Shown piece by piece: positions 15,823 to 24,158 of a stretch of 40,478 bases of DNA (positions are counted from its first letter, which is position 1; each line of letters opens with the position of its first letter). The stretch spans positions 1 through 40,478 of the forward strand of contig JAFTXJ010000021.1 of NCBI GenBank assembly GCA_017461625.1, in the 5' to 3' direction. Source of the stretch: Clostridia bacterium (GTDB lineage Bacteria > Bacillota > Clostridia > Oscillospirales > Acutalibacteraceae). The notes beneath the pieces were generated by a model. The model was not told the origin of the DNA and ran no database searches. It worked only from the letters and a program-made list of their open reading frames with translations. The position numbers and the translations under genes were made by a program.

Positions 15823-16662
15823 TCAGAGTCTTCTTTGGGCTAATTTGTTATTTAATATATCGTGGAAAGCATCCGCTTTTATTCTTATAAATTCCGCATC
15901 CATCGGGGCACGTTCAACCGTTATATAACCACCGCAAGGAATATTTATCGGCTCACCACCGTCACAGGAAACCCTCATTCCCTCTTCAGAAAGAGCCTTC
16001 AAAACAAGCTTTACGTCAGGTTTAAAAATAAGTGTTCTTGAAAAAAGTGAATGAGTGCAAACCGGTGTCAAAAGCAAGCTCTCAATTTCGGGGTCAACAA
16101 CAGGCCCGCCTGCTGACAGGTTATATGCCGTTGAACCTGTGGGGGTTGAAATAATTATTCCGTCAGTGAAATAATCATTGATTGGTCTGTCATCACATTC
16201 CACAGAAATTTCAACCATTTTTATCTGCTCACCCCTTGCGGCTACCACATCATTAATGCAGTGGCTGCAGGCAATCTCTTTTTTGCCGTCATTCACTGCT
16301 GCGGTGAGCATCATTCGCTTATCGGTTTTATAGCTTCCGTCTTTAAGATGAGTGAGCAAATCAAGCTCTGTGGGTTCAAGACCTGCCATAAAAGCAATTC
16401 TCCCTGCATTGATACCAAGCACAGGCTTTCCGAATTTGGCGGCGTGTAGAATCGTTCCGTCACCACCCACCGGAATAATAATATCGCATTCGTCAATCAT
16501 TCTTTCAAAAGGCAAAAAATCAGCATCAACTTCTGCCATCTCGCCTTTTAAAGACTCATCAAGCATATATGTAATGCCAAGATTTTTCAGCTTTTTGCAT
16601 AAGCTTACGGTAACATTATGGGCATTTTTTCTTGTGAGATTGGGTATAACTGCTGTTTTCAT
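15823..16662 (-). CDS. nadK: NAD kinase
   Basis: The enzyme phosphorylates NAD to NADP with ATP or polyphosphate. The 279-residue product contains the catalytic PVGGDGTILHAAK (GGDG loop), a NDVVAARG segment and DGIIISTPTGSTAYNLSAGG, the second diagnostic NAD-binding motif. The start is ATG after GAGGTG. It sits ten bases after tlyA in the same operon, an order (tlyA-nadK-argR-recN) shared by many Firmicutes. Confidence 0.96.
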   Translation of the reverse strand: MKTAVIPNLTRKNAHNVTVSLCKKLKNLGITYMLDESLKGEMAEVDADFLPFERMIDECDIIIPVGGDGTILHAAKFGKPVLGINAGRIAFMAGLEPTELDLLTHLKDGSYKTDKRMMLTAAVNDGKKEIACSHCINDVVAARGEQIKMVEISVECDDRPINDYFTDGIIISTPTGSTAYNLSAGGPVVDPEIESLLLTPVCTHSLFSRTLIFKPDVKLVLKALSEEGMRVSCDGGEPINIPCGGYITVERAPMDAEFIRIKADAFHDILNNKLAQRRL

Positions 16663-16672
16663 AATTCACACC

Positions 16673-17482
16673 TCATTTATCAAGCTGAGCGTGGGAACGG
16701 CTTACAAGCTCATGGGGATCAATTTGAGAAAGATTTTCACCCTTTTCACTTTTCTTTATGTGCATAAGGTATTCAATATTCCCCTCCGGTCCTTTGATAG
16801 GTGAAAAATCAAGATTAAGAATTGTGAATCCCGTTTCAACGGCAAAATCACAAATGGTTTTAACTACGTCTTCGTGAACGGCAGGGTCACGCACAACACC
16901 CTTTTTGCCGATGTTTTCTCTTCCTGCTTCAAACTGAGGCTTGATAAGACAAACCGCCTGACCGTCAGATTTTAAAAGTTCACGCATAACAGGCAAAATG
17001 ATTTTAAGAGAAATAAAAGACACATCAACACTGGCAAAGTCAACATCTTCGGGAATCTGCTCATGGGTAACATAACGGAAATTTGTTCTTTCCATATTCA
17101 CCACACGCTCATCAGTGCGAAGCTTCCATGCAAGCTGACCGTAACCAACATCAATTGCATAAACCTTTTTGGCACCGTGAGTGAGCATACAGTCAGAAAA
17201 TCCACCTGTAGATGCACCAATATCCATACAAACGCAATCTTTTAAATCAATGTCAAAATTCTCTGCAGCTTTCTGGAGCTTTAACCCTCCGCGGCTTACA
17301 AAAGGATTGGTGCTGCCCCTAACCTCGATAACGTCATCAGGCTTTACCGTTGCACCGCCTTTGAGCTCTTTCTGACCATTGAGATACACCTGACCTGCCA
17401 TAATAAGAGCCTTAGCCTTTTCTCTTGAATCTGTAAATCCCTGCTGAAAAACAGCAGTGTCAAGCCTTAATTTTTCTGCCAA
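16673..17482 (-). CDS. tlyA: TlyA-family rRNA (cytidine-2'-O)-methyltransferase
   Basis: The 269-residue protein has an N-terminal S4 RNA-binding domain (about 1-62, with REKAKALIMAGQVYLNG) and an FtsJ-like methyltransferase domain with MDIGASTGGFSDCMLTHGA and DVSFISLKIILP. A conserved LIKPQFEAGRENIGKKG follows. TlyA proteins 2'-O-methylate cytidines in 16S and 23S rRNA, and older annotation as haemolysin is probably indirect. The start is taken as TTG 17482: AGAGGTG lies six bases upstream, while the GTG at 17491 is itself part of that site and inside the end of dxs. This leaves one base between dxs and tlyA. Confidence 0.92.
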   Translation of the reverse strand: MAEKLRLDTAVFQQGFTDSREKAKALIMAGQVYLNGQKELKGGATVKPDDVIEVRGSTNPFVSRGGLKLQKAAENFDIDLKDCVCMDIGASTGGFSDCMLTHGAKKVYAIDVGYGQLAWKLRTDERVVNMERTNFRYVTHEQIPEDVDFASVDVSFISLKIILPVMRELLKSDGQAVCLIKPQFEAGRENIGKKGVVRDPAVHEDVVKTICDFAVETGFTILNLDFSPIKGPEGNIEYLMHIKKSEKGENLSQIDPHELVSRSHAQLDK

Positions 17483-17483
17483 A

Positions 17484-19346
17484 TTATACACCTCTGTGTG
17501 AACGGATTTTTTCAGTTATGGAGTCTGCATCAAATCCGTACTGTTTCATTAACTGCGGAACTGTTGACTGCTTAACAAAGCAATCTTCAACAGCTGTCAG
17601 GCTGTAAGAGCCTTTATATCCTTTCTGAAGTAAGGTTGCAGCAAGCTTTTCACCAATTGAGCCTGTACGCACACCCTCTTCAAAAAAGAAAATGGATTTA
17701 GCTTTTGATGCAATTTCTATTACTTTGAGGTCAATGGGTCTTATTCTGTTGAGCTTTAGCACGCAAGCAGAAATCCCCTGCTCTTTTAGTTGCTTCTGAG
17801 CCTTGCACGCAGGACCGAAAACCCTGCCGTAAGTAACAATCAGCGTATCGCTCATTTCGCCGTAAATATCGTAGGTTTTGAGCGACGGCTTATAATCCTC
17901 AGGGATTTCATATTCACCGCCCCTGGGATAACGTACAGCTACAACATCGCTGTCACGGTAAAATGCATTGCCGAAAGCAATTTTCATCTCATCATAGGTT
18001 GACGGGGAATAAATGGTAACGTTTGGTATACTTCCTAAGAAAGAAACATCATATATGCCATTATGTGTTTCACCGTCATCACCTACAAATCCTGCTCTGT
18101 CAATGGCAAGTACCATACGCTGATTCTGCAATGCTCCATCGTGAATTATCTGATCATAACAACGCTGCAAAAAAGTGGAATACACAGCAAAAACAGGCAA
18201 CATTCCACCCTTTGAAAGACCAGAGGCAAAAGTAACCGCATGCTCCTCGGCAATACCGACATCAAAAAATCGGTTTTCATAATCCTTACTGAATTTTTCA
18301 AGCCCCGTACCCAAAGACATAGCAGCAGTGATAAGGCAAATTCGCTTGTCCTTAGCTGCCATCTTACACATAAGCTCGCCAAATTCATTGCCAAAGGTTT
18401 CGCTGCTAGTTTTATATTCACCTGTGTTTATATCAAACTTTGAAATGCCGTGGAACACCGACGGGGATTTTTCGGCATAGTCATAACCCTTACCTTTAAC
18501 GGTACTAACATGAAGCAAAACAGGACCTTTAACACCTTTTGCAGTTTCAATAGCTTCACACATCTGCTCAATATTGTGACCATCAATGGGGCCCATATAG
18601 CGAATACCCATATCTTCAAACATTGTGCTTTTGTAAATAAAGTTTTTGATCTGTGTTTTAAGCTTAAAGGCAAAGTTTGCAAGGTGATTGCCCACGAACG
18701 GAATTATGCTCAACGCTTTTTCAAGCTTTGCTTTCATGGTAGCATAACGCTTTTTGGAACGTGTTATCGCAAGGTAACGAGCCATAGCACCTACGTTTTC
18801 AGAAATCGACATTTCATTATCGTTAAGAATAATTATAAGCTTACTTTTTGAACGACCCGCATTATTGAGAGCCTCATACACAAGACCACCGGTCAGCGAA
18901 CCGTCACCGATAACTGCAACAGAATAATTCTGGTTGCCCTTAATAGCGTTTGCACAAGAAAGACCGTAAGCAGAAGAAATTGAAACGCTGCTGTGACCGC
19001 TGTAAAATGTATCGTGCTCACTTTCATCAGGGCGTGAAAATCCTGAAAGACCGTCTTTTTTTCTTAAAGTATGAAACTGCTCATATCTGCCGGTTAAAAG
19101 CTTATGAGTGTAAATCTGATGACCAACGTCCCACACGATTCTGTCTTTTGGTGAATCAAAGCAACGGTGAATTGCCAAGGTAAGCTCCACCGCACCCAAA
19201 TTTGACGCAAGATGACCACCGTTTTGTGAAACGGTTTCAATTAATACATTTCTTATTTCACCTGCAAGCTCTTCAAGCTGAGAGTCTGTCAGATTTTTAA
19301 TATCAGATGGAGAATTGATTTTGTCTAAATATTTAATTTTATCCAT
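17484..19346 (-). CDS. dxs: 1-deoxy-D-xylulose-5-phosphate synthase
   Basis: DXS condenses pyruvate and glyceraldehyde 3-phosphate with thiamine diphosphate, the first step of the MEP isoprenoid pathway, also feeding thiamine and pyridoxal synthesis in some bacteria. The product (620 aa) has VGHQIYTHKLLTGR, the ThDP motif GDGSLTGGLVYEALNNAG, NDNEMSISENVGAM, the transketolase segment AEEHAVTFASGLS and DRAGFVGDDGETHNG. The length is usual. Start ATG 19346 is preferred, with an adjacent TTG at 19349; the ribosome binding site is weak for both. It directly follows ispA, so isoprenoid precursor entry and chain elongation are expressed together. Confidence 0.96.
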   Translation of the reverse strand: MDKIKYLDKINSPSDIKNLTDSQLEELAGEIRNVLIETVSQNGGHLASNLGAVELTLAIHRCFDSPKDRIVWDVGHQIYTHKLLTGRYEQFHTLRKKDGLSGFSRPDESEHDTFYSGHSSVSISSAYGLSCANAIKGNQNYSVAVIGDGSLTGGLVYEALNNAGRSKSKLIIILNDNEMSISENVGAMARYLAITRSKKRYATMKAKLEKALSIIPFVGNHLANFAFKLKTQIKNFIYKSTMFEDMGIRYMGPIDGHNIEQMCEAIETAKGVKGPVLLHVSTVKGKGYDYAEKSPSVFHGISKFDINTGEYKTSSETFGNEFGELMCKMAAKDKRICLITAAMSLGTGLEKFSKDYENRFFDVGIAEEHAVTFASGLSKGGMLPVFAVYSTFLQRCYDQIIHDGALQNQRMVLAIDRAGFVGDDGETHNGIYDVSFLGSIPNVTIYSPSTYDEMKIAFGNAFYRDSDVVAVRYPRGGEYEIPEDYKPSLKTYDIYGEMSDTLIVTYGRVFGPACKAQKQLKEQGISACVLKLNRIRPIDLKVIEIASKAKSIFFFEEGVRTGSIGEKLAATLLQKGYKGSYSLTAVEDCFVKQSTVPQLMKQYGFDADSITEKIRSHRGV

Positions 19347-19357
19347 CAATTTTCACT

Positions 19358-20206
19358 TCACTTTTTTCTTGTCTGTAATTTATCTGCAAGCTCTTTTAAA
19401 GAATCTGTTTCTTCGTTAAAAACTTCAAGGGCAGCTTTGGCTTTTTCAGTAAGCTGTGCTGCAACTTCTTCTGATTTTTCAATACCTAAAAGAGAAACAT
19501 AGGTTGTTTTTTGATTTTCGGCATCACTGCCGATGGGCTTTCCAAGAGTTTCGGCATCGCTTGTAACGTCAAGAATATCATCAATAATCTGAAAAGTAAG
19601 ACCGACACCCTTTGCGTATTCTTCGGCTGCTTTTATTTTTTCATCATCAGCGCCGGCTGCAATGCAACCAAGCACACAAGCAACACGAATCAACTCACCT
19701 GTTTTCAAATTGTGAATCTGCTCAAGCTCCTTCAAAGTAAGGGCTTTATTTTCATTTTGTAAATCAAGCACCTGACCGCCTACCATACCGAGAATACCTG
19801 CAGAATACGAAAGCTCTTTAACTGCTCTGACAATATTTTCGGCAGGTAAATCTGCTTTAACAGCAGTTTCAAATGCAAGGGTGAGCAATGCGTCACCTGC
19901 AAGCAGTGCATTTGCCTCACCATAAGCTTTATGGCAAGACGGTTTGCCCCTTCGATAATCGTCATCATCCATACAAGGTAAATCGTCATGTATAAGAGAA
20001 TACGTGTGTATCATTTCAACTGCACAGGCAAACGGCAAAGCTTTACGTGGGTCTGAGCCGCAAGCGGCACAAAATTCAAGAGCCAGCATCGGGCGGATTC
20101 TTTTGCCGCCATTTCGCACACTGTATTTCATGGCCTGAGAAACAATATCTCCACTTTCAGGCAGATATTGCTCAAGGGCATTATTTATAAGTTCAAGATA
20201 ATCCAT
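19358..20206 (-). CDS. ispA: Polyprenyl (farnesyl/geranylgeranyl) diphosphate synthase
   Basis: The enzyme joins isopentenyl diphosphate to allylic diphosphates. The 282-residue product has the GGKRIRP motif, the first Asp-rich motif in HDDLPCMDDDDYRRG and the second in FQIIDDILDVT, plus KTTYVSLLG. The two extra residues within the first motif (DDxxxxD) are typical of bacterial FPP synthase. It begins at an ATG overlapping the xseB stop by one base (TAATG), which implies coupled translation. Product length (C15 or C20) is not certain. Confidence 0.93.
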   Translation of the reverse strand: MDYLELINNALEQYLPESGDIVSQAMKYSVRNGGKRIRPMLALEFCAACGSDPRKALPFACAVEMIHTYSLIHDDLPCMDDDDYRRGKPSCHKAYGEANALLAGDALLTLAFETAVKADLPAENIVRAVKELSYSAGILGMVGGQVLDLQNENKALTLKELEQIHNLKTGELIRVACVLGCIAAGADDEKIKAAEEYAKGVGLTFQIIDDILDVTSDAETLGKPIGSDAENQKTTYVSLLGIEKSEEVAAQLTEKAKAALEVFNEETDSLKELADKLQTRKK

Positions 20207-20400
20207 TATTCCTCTTCCTTTTTTGAAAGCTCGGTGATTTTGAGTTTTGCATTTTCAAGCCCTTTGTTGCAAAAAGCTGTAAGCTGTGTACTTTCTTCAA
20301 ATAGCTTTAAAGATTCATCAAGCGTGAGCTTACCTGAATCAAGCTGTTCCACAATTTCTTCAAGGCGTTTAACTGCCTCTTCATAAGTCATTTTTTTCAT
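20206..20400 (-). CDS. xseB: Exodeoxyribonuclease VII small subunit
   Basis: The 64-residue product is the helical small subunit of ExoVII, with MTYEEAVKRLEEIVEQLDSG and KLTLDESLKLFEESTQL, both family hallmarks. Several small subunits wrap around each XseA chain. The ATG at 20400 is preceded by AAGGAG at suitable distance, which decides against an upstream ATG at 20424 inside xseA. It lies between xseA and ispA, one base from the former. Confidence 0.95.
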   Translation of the reverse strand: MKKMTYEEAVKRLEEIVEQLDSGKLTLDESLKLFEESTQLTAFCNKGLENAKLKITELSKKEEE

Positions 20401-20401
20401 A

Positions 20402-21622
20402 TCAGTTGCTCTCCTTGCTGTCAACGGTTACATTAACTGAGCCGTCAAGAAGTCGGATTTTTAATTTATCATTTGTATTTATATTTGAAACAGAGGTTAC
20501 AGCCATTTCATTTTTATAAGCTATTGCATAACCTCTTTGCATAACTTTCATCGGGTTAAGAGCATCCAGCTTTGCAAGAATCGCTGCAAATTCACCGGAT
20601 TTTGTTGCAAAATTCTCTCTGACTTTATCATAAATTTTTTGCGATAATATGTCGAGAGTCTGAATTTTGTTTTCTATAACAGTCAACGGATTGGTATATT
20701 CAAGCCGTTTTTGAATAAATCTGAGGTTATCCTCTTCATTCTGAATTTTCATAAGAAGAGTTTCTTTGCATTGATTAAACAAAGCTTCAACATAAAGCTT
20801 TTGCTCTCGCCAATCGGGAACAGCCAATTCAGCCGCTGCAGACGGGGTAGGTGCTCTTAAATCAGCCACAAAATCGCAGATTGTGAAGTCAGTTTCATGA
20901 CCAACGGCAGAAATTACGGGAATATCTGAATCGGCAATCGCCAAGGCTACAATCTCTTCATTAAATGCCCACAAATCTTCAGCTGAGCCACCACCTCTGC
21001 CCACGATAAGCACATCGGCACCGTCAGTGAGGTTAAACTCCCTGATAGCCCTTGCAATCTGCCCTGCGGCCGAAGCTCCCTGCACCTGAACAGGTGCAAC
21101 AATCAGCTCCGTCATAGGGAATCGCCTTGAAATTACATTAATAATATCGTGAATAGCAGCACCTGTGTTGGAGGTAACAACGCCTATTCGCTTTGGCATA
21201 AAAGGAATCGGCTTTTTCTTATCGGGGTCAAACAGACCTTGGGAAGCAAGCTTTTGCTTAAGCTGTTCAAAGGCTAATGCCAGCGCACCTGCACCGTCGG
21301 GCTGCATATCGTCAATATAAAGCTGATACTGACCGTCACGTTCAAAAACGGAAACTCTGCCTCTTAATATAACGCTCATTCCGTTTTCAGGCATAAATCG
21401 AAGACGTTGATTTGAATATTTGAACATAACGGCTTTTATTGAGCTCTCACCGTCTTTAATGCTCATGTAATAATGACCTGTACGGTAATGATTGGTAAAA
21501 TTTGAAATTTCACCTTGCAAAAAAACATTGTTCAGATTCAAATCAGAATCAATTACGGATTTTATATAAGTATTTAATTGTGTAACCGTCAGTACAGGCG
21601 GTGTTTTCATAAAATCACTCAT
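20402..21622 (-). CDS. xseA: Exodeoxyribonuclease VII large subunit
   Basis: The catalytic subunit degrades single-stranded DNA from both ends. The 406-residue product has an N-terminal OB-fold (about 10-105) starting VLTVTQLNTYIKSV, with VFLQGEISNF and HYYMSIKDG. The core follows with PKRIGVVTSNTGAAIHDI, the conserved VGRGGGSAEDLWAFNEE and SAVGHETDFTICDFVADLRA. The size is usual. Its ATG overlaps the end of the TsaD-like gene by eight bases. Confidence 0.96.
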   Translation of the reverse strand: MSDFMKTPPVLTVTQLNTYIKSVIDSDLNLNNVFLQGEISNFTNHYRTGHYYMSIKDGESSIKAVMFKYSNQRLRFMPENGMSVILRGRVSVFERDGQYQLYIDDMQPDGAGALALAFEQLKQKLASQGLFDPDKKKPIPFMPKRIGVVTSNTGAAIHDIINVISRRFPMTELIVAPVQVQGASAAGQIARAIREFNLTDGADVLIVGRGGGSAEDLWAFNEEIVALAIADSDIPVISAVGHETDFTICDFVADLRAPTPSAAAELAVPDWREQKLYVEALFNQCKETLLMKIQNEEDNLRFIQKRLEYTNPLTVIENKIQTLDILSQKIYDKVRENFATKSGEFAAILAKLDALNPMKVMQRGYAIAYKNEMAVTSVSNINTNDKLKIRLLDGSVNVTVDSKESN

Positions 21623-22547
21623 TTTTTAAATTGGTTAAAAATGCAATGCCTGCGGCATTATCACAAGAAAATTCAGGCTTTGCAAAGTATGCACCAAAGC
21701 GTTTTGTAAGCTCGGCACTTATAACCTTGCTGGACATAACCCCACCTGAAAACAGAATCGGCATATCACCTAATCTTTCAATCTGATACTCTGCCATTTT
21801 TACAAGTGCCGCCATAATATAGTCTATGCAATAACGGCTTATATCCTCAGGTCTTTCACCGTTTTGAAGCATTGCTTTACATTTGTTTTCAACCCCTGAA
21901 AGGCAGCAATTACCTTCTTTGAGTTTTATATTTATTTTATATCTTTTCTCACTTTTCAGAGCAAGTTCATCCACATATTTACCGGCCGGAAACGGAAAGC
22001 CGAGCATAACCCCTACCCTGTCAACCGCCTGACCTGCCTTCAAATCAAGAGAAGTTGCGAGCATTTCACAATCGATTATGTTTTCCTTATCCGGGTTCAC
22101 GAGCAAAGCATCAGTTGTTCCGCCCGAAACGTGAAAAGCGAGAAAAGGCTTTTCAAAAAGCTCGGGTTTGCCCACAGAATAAACTGCCGCTGCAACATGA
22201 CCCTGCTGATGAGAAAAGCGATAAAGCGGCTTTTTTACAGCCAGCGAAAAGGAATTAGCCGCATTAACACCTGTTAAAAAGCAAGGCATATATGAGCCTT
22301 TAACCCTTCGTGGTGCATCTGACACACCGACACCTGCAATTTCACCATCAAAATCAGCAAACAGTTCATTCATAAGCTCAGGCAACTGCACCGTGTGGTG
22401 AAAAACTGCATCGCTCTGACGAAGCCCCAACTCACCATTTTTTACGGGTAACAGCTTTTTTCTTTGAATAACGTCACCTGTTTTAGGCAAATACAATGCA
22501 CATGAAGTTGTGTAATTGCTGGTATCAATACCCAAATAAGCTTTCAT
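21615..22547 (-). CDS. TsaD/Kae1-like paralogue (peptidase M22 family), clostridial type
   Basis: The 310-residue product belongs to the ASKHA fold family of TsaD/Kae1, which transfers threonylcarbamoyl to tRNA A37, but looks like a paralogue. It starts LGIDTSNYTTSC, where TsaD usually has GIETSCDET. The metal ligands seem kept: H113 and H117 in SHQQGHVAA, and D296 in SCDNAAGIAF. VSGGTTDALL replaces VSGGHT, and QAVDRVGVMLGFPFPAG corresponds to the TsaD segment with YPGG. Such genes sit between nusB and xseA in some clostridia, and their role is not established. A second, canonical tsaD would be expected elsewhere in the genome (inference). Confidence 0.82.
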   Translation of the reverse strand: MKAYLGIDTSNYTTSCALYLPKTGDVIQRKKLLPVKNGELGLRQSDAVFHHTVQLPELMNELFADFDGEIAGVGVSDAPRRVKGSYMPCFLTGVNAANSFSLAVKKPLYRFSHQQGHVAAAVYSVGKPELFEKPFLAFHVSGGTTDALLVNPDKENIIDCEMLATSLDLKAGQAVDRVGVMLGFPFPAGKYVDELALKSEKRYKINIKLKEGNCCLSGVENKCKAMLQNGERPEDISRYCIDYIMAALVKMAEYQIERLGDMPILFSGGVMSSKVISAELTKRFGAYFAKPEFSCDNAAGIAFLTNLKNE

Positions 22548-22550
22548 AAT

Positions 22551-22952
22551 TTATGACCTTGAAACTGAGCCGAGAACTCCGTTAACAAAAGACTTGTCCT
22601 CTTCTGAGCCGTAATCTTTGCATATATTAACAGCCTCACTGATAACAACACCGACGGGTGCAGGCTTTTCAGCAATTTTAAGCTCATAAACACCCAATCT
22701 TAAAACAGCAAGGGCAACCTTTGAAATTCTTGCTTTGCTCCAACCTCGAAGATTGTCTTCAATAAGTTTATCAATTGCTTCAATATTGGAATCAACGCCT
22801 TTTGCCATATTTGCGGCTTTTGAGCTGAGGCTTACGCTTTCACATTCACTTGCGTTTGAAACAATCTCTTCAACTGTAAGCTCTGGGTTAAATGATTTTT
22901 CAAAGATGATAATAAAAGCCTGTTCTCTCGGTTTTAATTTTTTGTCTGCCAT
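22551..22952 (-). CDS. nusB: Transcription antitermination factor NusB
   Basis: NusB with NusE (S10) binds boxA RNA and supports antitermination in rRNA operons. The 133-residue all-helical product starts MADKKLKPREQAFIIIFEK. The C-terminal half has RISKVALAVLRLGVYELK and PVGVVISEAVNICKDYGSEEDKSFVNGVLG, all typical. GGAGG nine bases before ATG 22952 decides the start. A promoter lies at 23063-23090, and an intrinsic terminator precedes the ribosome binding site directly, so expression may be attenuated. It is the first gene of the nusB-recN operon. Confidence 0.95.
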   Translation of the reverse strand: MADKKLKPREQAFIIIFEKSFNPELTVEEIVSNASECESVSLSSKAANMAKGVDSNIEAIDKLIEDNLRGWSKARISKVALAVLRLGVYELKIAEKPAPVGVVISEAVNICKDYGSEEDKSFVNGVLGSVSRS

Positions 22953-22966
22953 TTTTAAATCCTCCA

Positions 22967-22995
22967 AAAACAAAACCCTCTCGCTAAGGAGAGGG
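22967..22995 (-). terminator. Intrinsic terminator or attenuator in the nusB leader
   Basis: On the minus strand CCCTCTC (22989-22995) pairs with GAGAGGG (22976-22982) around a six-base loop, and TTTTGTTTTT follows. The U-tract runs straight into the nusB GGAGG. It can stop transcripts from the spoIIIA operon, but it also lies downstream of the nusB promoter. Confidence 0.75.
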
Positions 22996-23062
22996 CAATA
23001 AACATTTTAATATCCGTTTTTTAAGCTGCGCGATAAATGTATATATACATCCCTCGATGCAT

Positions 23063-23090
23063 ATTATAACATAAATTTTTAATTTCTCAA
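23063..23090 (-). promoter_or_regulatory. SigA-type promoter for the nusB operon
   Basis: TTGAGA (23085-23090), a 16-base spacer and TATAAT (23063-23068) on the minus strand. The -35 box overlaps the end of spoIIIAH. The predicted leader to the nusB ATG is about 100 bases and contains the palindrome ATGTATATATACAT and the terminator. Confidence 0.7.
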
Positions 23091-23626
23091 CTGCTAATTT
23101 CAAAAATTGTAATGTTTTCAGGACTAAAATCGCCCTGATTAAGAACTAAATCTTTAATTTGCATAGTTACACCCTCTGTAAGCACATCTTTTTCAACAAC
23201 CACCTTAACCTCGTTTGCATCTATAATCACAACACATCCGCTACCTGTTTTTGCTTTAATAAGTGTTTCAAGGTCGCTTTCTCGTTTGATAGATTGCGTA
23301 AGCTCAGCAAGTTTTTCGGTAGCTTCTGACACTGCAGCCTGCGACGAAGCAGAATCTTTGATTACTTTGTTAAGAGTCTCCTCAGCCTTGTCGTGAGCAG
23401 TCTGCCTTTCAAGCCTGAAAGAAGCAAATTCATCGTCATTGGCTGTTGCCGCCACATACTGAGCATCACCCAAACTTTCAGACTGCTGTGAAACAGAAGT
23501 AGAAACTTCTTCACCCGTTGGCTGAGCCTGTGGCTTTGTATAATACCAATTTATAAAAATCGCAGCCCCCAAAGCCATAACCATTGCTGACATTGCTATT
23601 TGTTTTTTTCTGATTTTAATGCTCAT
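23087..23626 (-). CDS. spoIIIAH: Stage III sporulation protein AH
   Basis: SpoIIIAH sits in the mother-cell-derived membrane around the forespore and binds SpoIIQ (or an equivalent) to form the intercellular channel. The 179-residue product has one N-terminal membrane helix (about 8-27, before NWYYTKP), a low-complexity linker, LGDAQYVAATA (a family hallmark), an acidic helical stretch and a C-terminal ring-building motif domain ending ENITIFEIS. A GGAGG site precedes ATG. It is the last gene of the eight-gene spoIIIA operon. Whether SpoIIQ exists here is not visible. Confidence 0.93.
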   Translation of the reverse strand: MSIKIRKKQIAMSAMVMALGAAIFINWYYTKPQAQPTGEEVSTSVSQQSESLGDAQYVAATANDDEFASFRLERQTAHDKAEETLNKVIKDSASSQAAVSEATEKLAELTQSIKRESDLETLIKAKTGSGCVVIIDANEVKVVVEKDVLTEGVTMQIKDLVLNQGDFSPENITIFEISS

Positions 23627-23629
23627 AGC

Positions 23630-24157
23630 TTATCCTCCGTTATCTGTTTTCATAGTTGCTATGCTTACCCTTGCAGCACTTATATCAAGCACTGCCGTAA
23701 TTGCCTCAATAATACTTTGCCTGACGGTGGCTGATGCACCACCTTCACACACAACAGCAACCCCCCTTATCTTTGGTTCAGTCACCTTCAAGAGCATTCC
23801 GTTTTCACCGTTCTGAGTTTCAATAATAACCACTTTGTTTTCCTGCATTGATTCAGACGATTTTTCATCAACGGCATAAACATTTTCATCAGAGCACTCA
23901 AGAGTTACCATAACTTTTGTTTTGCCTGCTCCGTAAATACTTGAAATCAGTGACTCCAGCCTTTCCTCAATATCAAGTGAATAGTTTTCATACCCGGCAG
24001 TTTCTTTCGTCTGCTCCTCGTCGGCTTCAGGTTGCTTATCAGGAATAATCTCTGATAAAGCCAATAAAAAAACGCCTAAAACTCCAACGAGAATTATCGC
24101 AACAGCCTTCTTGTCAAGCTTGAGTTTCTGAGAAATTGAGTTAATGATATTTTTCAT
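23630..24157 (-). CDS. spoIIIAG: Stage III sporulation protein AG
   Basis: SpoIIIAG forms a large secretin-like ring in the feeding-tube apparatus between mother cell and forespore. The 175-residue product has one N-terminal membrane helix (about 18-37, VAIILVGVLGVFLLAL). A linker and the ring-building domain follow, with ERLESLISSIYGAGKTKVMV near 65 and KVTEPKIRGVAVVCEGGA, both strongly typical. GGAGG lies six bases from ATG. It is separated from spoIIIAH by three bases. Confidence 0.94.
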   Translation of the reverse strand: MKNIINSISQKLKLDKKAVAIILVGVLGVFLLALSEIIPDKQPEADEEQTKETAGYENYSLDIEERLESLISSIYGAGKTKVMVTLECSDENVYAVDEKSSESMQENKVVIIETQNGENGMLLKVTEPKIRGVAVVCEGGASATVRQSIIEAITAVLDISAARVSIATMKTDNGG

Positions 24158-24158
24158 T

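Noticed and set aside
23040-23056. Palindrome ATGTATATATACAT in the nusB leader as a regulator-binding site
   Set aside because: It is a simple alternating AT palindrome with no recognised regulator. It may only form a weak hairpin in the leader.
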